NCBI GenBank assembly: GCA_017462385.1
Contig: JAFTRE010000023.1
Location: 1 to 64,000, forward strand
Source: Clostridia bacterium
GTDB taxonomy: Bacteria; Bacillota; Clostridia; Oscillospirales; CAG-272
DNA: 64,000 nucleotides
Reading direction: 5' to 3'
In this document: piece after piece, positions 58,829 through 64,000 of the stretch
How positions within the stretch are numbered: position 1 is the first letter of the stretch
Layout of the letters: the number at the start of each line of letters is the position of its first letter
Made by a program: the position numbers and the translations under genes
Notes under the pieces: generated by a model
Databases searched by the model: none
What the model was told of the DNA's origin: nothing
What the model saw: the letters and a program-made list of their open reading frames with translations, nothing else

Positions 58829-59569
58829 ATGAAGCAACCCAAATCCCCAAACGCACCGCCCATGAAAAAACGGCGGGCGGCGGTGATACTTTCGCTGGCC
58901 TCGGCAGCGGCGCTGGTATTAACATTGCTCGGCGCGTGGTGCCTGCGGCACTATCTTGCTGACCCCACTCTTTTGCGCGAGTACATTGGCGACCATTATT
59001 TCTCGGGTGCGCTGATACTTATCGCCATAGCCGCGGTGCAGGTCGTTCTGGCATTCATACCCGGTGAGCTGATAGAGATAGCCTCGGGCTATGCTTTCGG
59101 CATGTGGGGTGGCGCCTTTATCTGCTGGGCTGGCATAATGCTCGGCAGCGTTGTGACCTTACTTTTGGTCAAAAAATTCGGGCGTCCGTTTGTCGAGGTT
59201 TTTCAATCTGCAAAAAAGCTGGAATCCATATCGCTTTTGAGTGACAAAAAAAGGCGCGGAGCGCTGACTTTTCTGCTGTTTTTGATTCCCGGTATACCAA
59301 AGGATTTCTGGACATACATTGTCGGGCTTACTGACATGAAGCTGAGAGATTATATAATATTGACGGGAATCGCTCGTTTTCCATCTATAATCATGTCCAC
59401 CGCCGGAGGAGACGCTATCGGGCTCGGAAAGCTGGGCAACGCCGCGTGGATAATGGTGGGCACCGGTATAGTCAGTGCGATAGGCTACCTTATATATCTG
59501 GCAATAGACAAGAAACGCGCCGCAAATGCGGTGAGCTCTGCCGATAGAAACGACAAGGAGGACATATGA
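58829..59569 (+). CDS. TVP38/TMEM64-family membrane protein (VTT domain)
   Basis: The 246-residue protein has a basic N-terminus (PPMKKRRA), a first membrane helix at about 16-38, and the VTT domain: IPGELIEIASGYAFGMWGGA, GSVVTLLLVKKFGRPFVE, FLLFLIPGIPKDFWTYIVGL with the Pro-rich re-entrant loop, and ARFPSIIMSTAGGDAIG. Members are DedA relatives thought to move lipids across membranes. The stop overlaps the sulfatase start by ATGA, so the two are translationally coupled. Confidence 0.9.
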   Translation: MKQPKSPNAPPMKKRRAAVILSLASAAALVLTLLGAWCLRHYLADPTLLREYIGDHYFSGALILIAIAAVQVVLAFIPGELIEIASGYAFGMWGGAFICWAGIMLGSVVTLLLVKKFGRPFVEVFQSAKKLESISLLSDKKRRGALTFLLFLIPGIPKDFWTYIVGLTDMKLRDYIILTGIARFPSIIMSTAGGDAIGLGKLGNAAWIMVGTGIVSAIGYLIYLAIDKKRAANAVSSADRNDKEDI

Positions 59570-60987
59570 GCCATACCGAACGCAGACCCAATATTTTGTT
59601 TTTGATGGCTGACCAGTTTCGCGGAGACGCCATGAGCTGTGTCGGCGGTAAGGCAAACACCAAAAATCTCGATGAGATAGCAAGTGAGGGTGTTGTGTTT
59701 ACGCAGTGCTCCACCACAGCACCTCTTTGCGTGCCCGCGCGTGTCGCCCTGTTTTCGGGCAAGTACGCACACACCACGGGCGCGTGGGATAATAAAAAGT
59801 TTATTTTGTCTCCCGATGCGAACATCTGGAGCAAGGAAATAAAAAATCAGGGCTACAACACCGCCCTGATCGGTAAGACTCATTTGCACGGCGGCGGTGG
59901 CGATATTATCGGCCGCGAGCCCCTCGTTAATGCCTACGGATTTGACATGGTCAACGAAATGACAGGCCCTCACGCTTGCCTTACTGCTCGTACATATATG
60001 ACGGAGGAGTGGCGTGAGAAAGGGCTTTTCGACGCCTTTTGCGAGGACATCAACCGCCGCGGAAAAGCGCCGTTTGCCCAGCCCTCGCCGCTGCCGCTCG
60101 AGGATTATTACGATGTTTATGTAGGCAAGCACGGCAGAGAATTTCTTGAAAATGCCGAAAGCGATAAGCCCTGGTTTTGCCACATCAGCTTCGGCGGACC
60201 TCACGAGCCGTGGGATACTCCCGAGCCGTATGCAAGCATGTACGACCCCGCCGACATGCCAAAGCCCCTGCCGCGTATGAAGGATGCCAATCCCGACCGC
60301 CCGCGCGGAGTCACGGACGGCCTTATGAGCAAGGCGAAAATAAGCTGTAACGAAGAGCAGGCGGCCGAGATACGCGCCGACTATTGCGGCGGCTGTGCGC
60401 TTATAGATGAGCAGATCGGCCGGATAATCGATGTTATCAAGGCGCGAGGGGAATGGGATAACACCGTTGTGCTGTTCACCTCGGATCACGGCGAAATGAA
60501 CGGAGATCACGGCTTTGTCAATAAGCGCACATTCCTTGACGGCGCACTGAACGTGCCGCTCATCATCCGCACGCCCGAGACGGCAAAGCAGGGAGGTAAA
60601 AAATGCGACGCGCTCGTCAGCCTGATGGACGTAGGTCCGACGCTGGTAGAGCTTGCCGGCGGCAAGATAGAATATGAGCAGTTTGGCAAGTCGTTGTGCG
60701 GCGTGCTGGACGGAAGTGAAGCACAGCCTCGCGACTATGTACTCAGCGAGCTTTCGGGCGAGATAATGTACATGGATAACGAGTGGAAGATAGTAGTCAA
60801 TGCCGAGGGCGATGTTTATATGCTGTTCGATCGCGTCAACGATAAGAACGAGCAGAACAACCTTGCGGCGTCCGCCGAGGCGCAGGAGATAACTCACCGC
60901 CTGCGTGAGAAAATGCTCAAAGCCATAATGCAGACACAGTGCCACACACCCGCAGTGGTGCAACAGCATAAAGCGTTTATGGTGTAA
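59566..60987 (+). CDS. Sulfatase-family hydrolase
   Basis: The 473-residue protein has the sulfatase fold: RRPNILFLMADQFRGDAMSC with the metal-binding Asp, and the modification motif CVPARVALFSGKYAHTTG, in which Cys of CxPxR would be converted to formylglycine. IGKTHLHG, FTSDHGEMNGDHG and the C-terminal part match. It has no signal peptide, so it acts in the cytosol or on imported substrates. The maturase (anSME) needed for cysteine-type sulfatases is not in this window. Some members are phosphonate or choline ester hydrolases instead. It is coupled to the TVP38 gene. Confidence 0.88.
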   Translation: MSHTERRPNILFLMADQFRGDAMSCVGGKANTKNLDEIASEGVVFTQCSTTAPLCVPARVALFSGKYAHTTGAWDNKKFILSPDANIWSKEIKNQGYNTALIGKTHLHGGGGDIIGREPLVNAYGFDMVNEMTGPHACLTARTYMTEEWREKGLFDAFCEDINRRGKAPFAQPSPLPLEDYYDVYVGKHGREFLENAESDKPWFCHISFGGPHEPWDTPEPYASMYDPADMPKPLPRMKDANPDRPRGVTDGLMSKAKISCNEEQAAEIRADYCGGCALIDEQIGRIIDVIKARGEWDNTVVLFTSDHGEMNGDHGFVNKRTFLDGALNVPLIIRTPETAKQGGKKCDALVSLMDVGPTLVELAGGKIEYEQFGKSLCGVLDGSEAQPRDYVLSELSGEIMYMDNEWKIVVNAEGDVYMLFDRVNDKNEQNNLAASAEAQEITHRLREKMLKAIMQTQCHTPAVVQQHKAFMV

Positions 60988-61020
60988 GAACGGTTTCGTT
61001 TGATTGAAAGGAGAAAAAAC

Positions 61021-62343
61021 ATGACCAAAATTATACGTATTATTTTAGCAACGGTGCTTGCCGCACTTATGGTGCTTTTGGCGGCTTGCGGCAATACCGA
61101 GCCAAATAAAGATGACCACACCACCACGCCATCCGATAATGTCGGTACATCGGATATTGCCGACACCTCCGACACATCTACTCCCGATACCACTCCCGTT
61201 GAACCGGAGGATCCGCTAAAGGAGCAAAAGGCACAGGTAAAGCAAAAGGTACTTGCTATCATGGCGGAGGATGACAAAGAGAGTCCGACCTCTCTATTTG
61301 AGTTTTTCTGCGGTGATTACAGCATCGGTTTTGTTGCAGACAATAACGATTTCGGCGCGTCCGTCAACCGCATCTGGCAAAAGGACGGTGTCACCGCTAT
61401 CGAATATAAGGACGGCAGAACCGAATATACGCTTGTGAGAAACGGCTATCAGTTTAAGCTGGTGTCAAGAGAAGGCAATACAGAAGTTACTTCCGTGGCG
61501 GCTGTTACCAATCCCGACAAATATGTTCCGTCCATATTCGCAGATTTCAGCATTGATATAAGTGCTATTTACAGCGGGGCCGAGGATCAGACAGATGTGG
61601 ATGACCCGCCCCTCTCCGAGGATATGCTGACAGTCAGTGAGGATCTTAAAACCTGTACTTTTTCGGATGAATATATGGCGTCGGTTACCGACATGCTTTT
61701 GACGGAAATGGATTATTCCGAGGAGGACAAGGTGGCTTTTCTTGCCGAATATTCGGGCAGCGGCGTTTATACCGCGGAGGATAATTCGGTGGTCTTCATT
61801 ATCAAGGGTAAGGAAAAAACGCTGGGCGACATGACCATTACCGTTTCGTATGTTCAAGATGATAAGAACGGATACAGTATGTCCACCAAAATGGAATATA
61901 CCATCACGGCAGAGGGTATTTCCATTCCCACCTCAAATGAGCTTATTATCAGAGATGTCAAATATGACGGAAACACTCCCGTGTCAGCGACTGTTGAAAG
62001 CCGCGTTCTGGAGCAAAACGCCACGATAGTCTCGGAGGGCTTGACCTATACTGTCAATACATCAAATATCAGCTTGTTTTATCTTGACACGCAGACTCCG
62101 ACGCTGAATGTCAATATTATGCAGCAGTCCGATACCGCGGTGGCGGGGCAGACTGTGTCTCAAAGCGCGCAGATAGACTTGATGCTCAAGCAGCGTTCGC
62201 TAAGCTATATGGCAGCACAAAACAGCGTTGTTTATTCCGAGGTGAGCGGAGAAAATGTTACATTGGCCGCTCCCGAGGACGCCGTGATACCTCAGATAGT
62301 CTATGACCTTGCGGATAAGGCGTATTACGATATTGTGCAGTAA
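61021..62343 (+). CDS. Lipoprotein of unknown function
   Basis: The 440-residue product has a lipoprotein signal (VLAALMVLLAAC) followed by a Thr/Asp/Ser-rich linker of about 50 residues. The mature region contains QVKQKVLAIMAEDDKE, then beta-rich segments such as GVTAIEYKDGRTEYTLVRNG. I do not recognise a family. It is acidic overall. GAAAGGAGA sets the start at 61021; an in-frame TTG seven codons upstream is not needed. It follows the sulfatase by 33 nt and may belong to that operon, or to its own unit. Confidence 0.75.
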   Translation: MTKIIRIILATVLAALMVLLAACGNTEPNKDDHTTTPSDNVGTSDIADTSDTSTPDTTPVEPEDPLKEQKAQVKQKVLAIMAEDDKESPTSLFEFFCGDYSIGFVADNNDFGASVNRIWQKDGVTAIEYKDGRTEYTLVRNGYQFKLVSREGNTEVTSVAAVTNPDKYVPSIFADFSIDISAIYSGAEDQTDVDDPPLSEDMLTVSEDLKTCTFSDEYMASVTDMLLTEMDYSEEDKVAFLAEYSGSGVYTAEDNSVVFIIKGKEKTLGDMTITVSYVQDDKNGYSMSTKMEYTITAEGISIPTSNELIIRDVKYDGNTPVSATVESRVLEQNATIVSEGLTYTVNTSNISLFYLDTQTPTLNVNIMQQSDTAVAGQTVSQSAQIDLMLKQRSLSYMAAQNSVVYSEVSGENVTLAAPEDAVIPQIVYDLADKAYYDIVQ

Positions 62344-62363
62344 AAATAATGATTATATAAAAG

Positions 62364-62404
62364 CGAGAGGATGTCTCAAATGTAAAATTTGAGACATCCT
62401 CTCG
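62364..62404 (+). terminator. Long hairpin after the lipoprotein gene
   Basis: CGAGAGGATGTCTCAAAT (62364-62381) pairs perfectly over 18 bp with 62387-62404, loop GTAAA. The T tract is missing, so termination is probable but not certain. It is 15 nt before array E. Confidence 0.65.
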
Positions 62405-62418
62405 TGTAAAGAAGCCTG

Positions 62419-62515
62419 TCGATATGCTCGCCGATGGCGAGCTCGATATATTCGTCTTGCGACGAACTCGATATATTTGGCGCTGTGCGCCAAATTCGAT
62501 ATGCCGCTTCGCGGC
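62419..62515. repeat. Tandem-hairpin array E (TCGATAT linkers)
   Basis: TCGATAT occurs at 62419, 62443, 62468 and 62496. The hairpins are GCTCGCC-GAT-GGCGAGC, ATTCGTC-TTG-CGACGAA, ATTTGGCGC...GCGCCAAAT and GCCGC-TTC-GCGGC. All linkers read in one direction, as in array D. It lies between the hairpin that ends the lipoprotein gene and the terminator of the convergent proA. Confidence 0.88.
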
Positions 62516-62626
62516 AGGAATTTCCGTCAGGGCGTTTCATGCGGAGCAAGGAAACGCTGAGTTTACCTAACGAGATGAACTATAAATTTAATATCTGCCC
62601 CTTTGGTTAAAAAGTTTTGAGGGGAG
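62516..62626. other. Region between array E and the proA terminator, nothing seen
   Basis: About 110 nt of intergenic DNA. GCGTTTCATGCGGAGCAAGGAAACGC contains an imperfect inverted repeat (GCGTTTC/GAAACGC), and AAAGTTTTGAGGGGAG (62611-62626) is a partial extra copy of the following terminator arm. There is no ORF with a ribosome binding site. Confidence 0.4.
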
Positions 62627-62660
62627 TTTGAGGGGAACTTTTTCAAAAGTTCCCCTCAAA
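62627..62660 (-). terminator. Terminator of proA
   Basis: TTTGAGGGGAACTTTT (62627-62642) pairs perfectly with 62645-62660. It lies 9 nt after the proA stop on the - strand. Confidence 0.75.
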
Positions 62661-62668
62661 AATATAAT

Positions 62669-63907
62669 TTATCTTACCTGTCCATTCCCGTAAACGCGGT
62701 ACTGAGTGGTAGTCAGCGCCTCCATGGCAAAGGGGCCGCGGACGTGCAGCTTTTGAGTCGAGATACCGATCTCGGCACCCATGCCGAACACGCCACCGTC
62801 AGTAAAGCGGGTCGAAGCGTTGTGATAAAGCGCGGCGGCGTCCACATGAGTCAGAAAATATTCGGCGGCGGCGCTGTCCTCGGCGACGATCGCCTCGGAG
62901 TGGCGAGTGCCGTATTTGTTGATGTGGCGGACAGCCTGCTCGACATTGTCGACCACGCCGACGGCGAGAATATAGTCATTATATTCTCGGGCGAAATCGT
63001 CATCTGTCGCGGGGGTTGCGTCGGGGATGTACTTCATGACGGCGGAATCGGCTCGCAGCTCAACATTCTTTTCGCGTAGAGCCGCGGCGGCAACAGGCAA
63101 AAACCTTTCGGCGATAGCCGCATCGCACAGCAAGGTCTCGGCGGCGTTGCAAACAGACGGACGCTGTGTCTTGGCGTTTATGATTATGTTGACCGCCATG
63201 CTGATGTCGGCGCTCGAATGAACGTAAACATGGCAGTTGCCGGCACCTGTTTCTATGACGGGAACTCGGGCGTTGTCCACAACATTGCGAATAAGACCCG
63301 CACCTCCGCGCGGAATGACCAGATCAACGTGCCCGCGCAGCGTCAACAGAATATTGACGCTCTCGCGGTCGGTGTCCTCAATTAGAGACACGGCATCCCG
63401 TGCACCGAAAGGAGAGAGCGCGTCGCGAAGCACCGCGACAATGGCGCGGTTGGTCTCGATAGCCTCGCTTCCGCCGCGCAAAATGACAGCGTTGCCGCTC
63501 TTGAGGCACAGCACAGACGCGTCGACCGTGACATTGGGACGGGCTTCGTATACCATGGCAATCACGCCCAGCGGGACACGGTGGCGGGTGATATGCATTC
63601 CGTTGGGGCGGGTGTCCTCGTATTCACAGCGAATGGGATCGGGGAGTGCGCGCACCTCGTCAATGGAGGCGGCGATGTCGGCAATGCGCGATTGTGTCAG
63701 CGTCAAACGGTCCAGCATCGCGGCTGAAATACCTTTTTCGCGAGCGCGTGTCAGGTCGATGTCGTTTGCGGCGAGTATTTTATCCTGCGCGGCAATAAGA
63801 GCGGCGGGGAGCGCGGCGAGAATGCGGTCGCGAGAGTCGGCGCTGAGAAGCGAGGGGAGAGAAGCACGCGCCGCGTCGCACAGCGCGATAAGCTCGGTTT
63901 TTGTCAT
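62669..63907 (-). CDS. proA: Glutamate-5-semialdehyde dehydrogenase (gamma-glutamyl phosphate reductase)
   Basis: The 412-residue enzyme reduces gamma-glutamyl phosphate with NADPH for proline synthesis. IAMVYEARPNVTVDASVLCL, GNAVILRGGSEAIETN, ETGAGNCHVYV and the catalytic Cys in TQRPSVCNAAETLLC are all present, as are INKYGTRHSEAI and the C-terminal GMGAEIGISTQKLHVRGP. Length and motifs are normal, unlike the paralogue at 36325. GGAGAT is 7 nt before the start. The usual proB partner is not in the window but may lie beyond the right edge, upstream on the same strand. Confidence 0.97.
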   Translation of the reverse strand: MTKTELIALCDAARASLPSLLSADSRDRILAALPAALIAAQDKILAANDIDLTRAREKGISAAMLDRLTLTQSRIADIAASIDEVRALPDPIRCEYEDTRPNGMHITRHRVPLGVIAMVYEARPNVTVDASVLCLKSGNAVILRGGSEAIETNRAIVAVLRDALSPFGARDAVSLIEDTDRESVNILLTLRGHVDLVIPRGGAGLIRNVVDNARVPVIETGAGNCHVYVHSSADISMAVNIIINAKTQRPSVCNAAETLLCDAAIAERFLPVAAAALREKNVELRADSAVMKYIPDATPATDDDFAREYNDYILAVGVVDNVEQAVRHINKYGTRHSEAIVAEDSAAAEYFLTHVDAAALYHNASTRFTDGGVFGMGAEIGISTQKLHVRGPFAMEALTTTQYRVYGNGQVR

Positions 63908-64000
63908 AAAGATCTCCGTTCTGCCGCCGGGAGGGCGGCAAATATAATGCGTAAGAATTTAAAAAACATATTGCAAAATTTAAAGTTTTATTATACAATA
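63908..64000 (-). promoter_or_regulatory. Upstream region of proA with a hairpin
   Basis: GCCGCC-CTCCC-GGCGGC is a small hairpin in the 5' untranslated region of proA, near 63922-63939. Further upstream the - strand has TATAATA near the window edge (63993-63998), but a -35 element cannot be confirmed before the end of the window. Confidence 0.4.

Noticed and set aside
59485-60969. Long - strand open frame opposite the sulfatase gene
   Set aside because: The + strand frame has the CxPxR sulfatase motif and translational coupling; the antisense frame is a by-product of codon bias.

Overview
The window is a chromosomal segment of a low-to-mid GC Gram-positive bacterium of the class Clostridia (Bacillota). 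The evidence is a strong AGGAGG-type ribosome binding site before most genes, many TTGACA-17-TATAAT promoters, the RemA/YicC/omega/PriA and Def/Fmt/YugP/RsmB gene strings, YqeG, YycJ-RlmH, and a tiny SpoVM-like gene, which points to an endospore-forming lineage. Several large secreted proteins with Thr/Pro-rich linkers suggest a gut- or anaerobe-type lifestyle (inference). Most genes are on the + strand. I see no phage, transposase or CRISPR locus; the DNA reads as core chromosome.

Layout. 1-10 kb: the start of pyruvate phosphate dikinase (edge), pth-mfd, a PrsA-like foldase lipoprotein, a TPP riboswitch with the thiamine transporter thiT, a YdcF protein, a D,D-carboxypeptidase and a flavin reductase. 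10-16 kb: a Sel1 protein, then purA, purB and an AlaA-type aminotransferase on the - strand. 15.6-24.1 kb: a complete aromatic amino acid operon on the + strand, pheA-aroB-aroC-aroEK-aroQ-aroA-tyrA-aroF. It starts from a perfect consensus promoter and what looks like a ribosome-mediated attenuator: a 23-codon leader peptide with a Phe-Tyr-Tyr-Tyr run and mutually exclusive antiterminator and terminator hairpins. 24-37 kb: a serine hydrolase, UDP-GlcNAc 2-epimerase, phosphodiesterases, a sugar isomerase/kinase pair, two secreted proteins, an MBL hydrolase, cysE, a flavin reductase and a ProA paralogue that has lost its catalytic cysteine. 37.6-48.6 kb: yicC-remA-rpoZ-priA-def-fmt-yugP-rsmB-ygiQ, then spoVM, thiN and a DUF1934 gene on the - strand. 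48.6-52.2 kb: glycerol-1-phosphate dehydrogenase, a membrane protein, yycJ, rlmH, and an unusual leader with an 18-codon ORF ahead of a small HTH gene. 52.4-64 kb: a large secreted SGNH hydrolase, an HTH-membrane regulator, three tRNA genes, yqeG, an endonuclease IV-like protein, an Xaa-Pro peptidase, a TVP38 protein, a sulfatase, a lipoprotein and the true proA.

The feature least explained by known families is a set of six intergenic tandem-hairpin arrays (near 7.3, 10.4, 28.5, 41.7, 52.2 and 62.4 kb). Each is a run of short perfect hairpins separated by an invariant 7-8 nt linker. The linker is TCGATAT in four arrays, GTGATATT in one and ATGAATT in one. In four arrays the linker changes to its reverse complement part-way through. 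They sit just downstream of genes, usually before a terminator. I know of no named family that fits. Together with the attenuator, the spoVM gene, the dead ProA paralogue and a shared GGCGG C-terminal anchor on two secreted proteins, they are the main points for follow-up.
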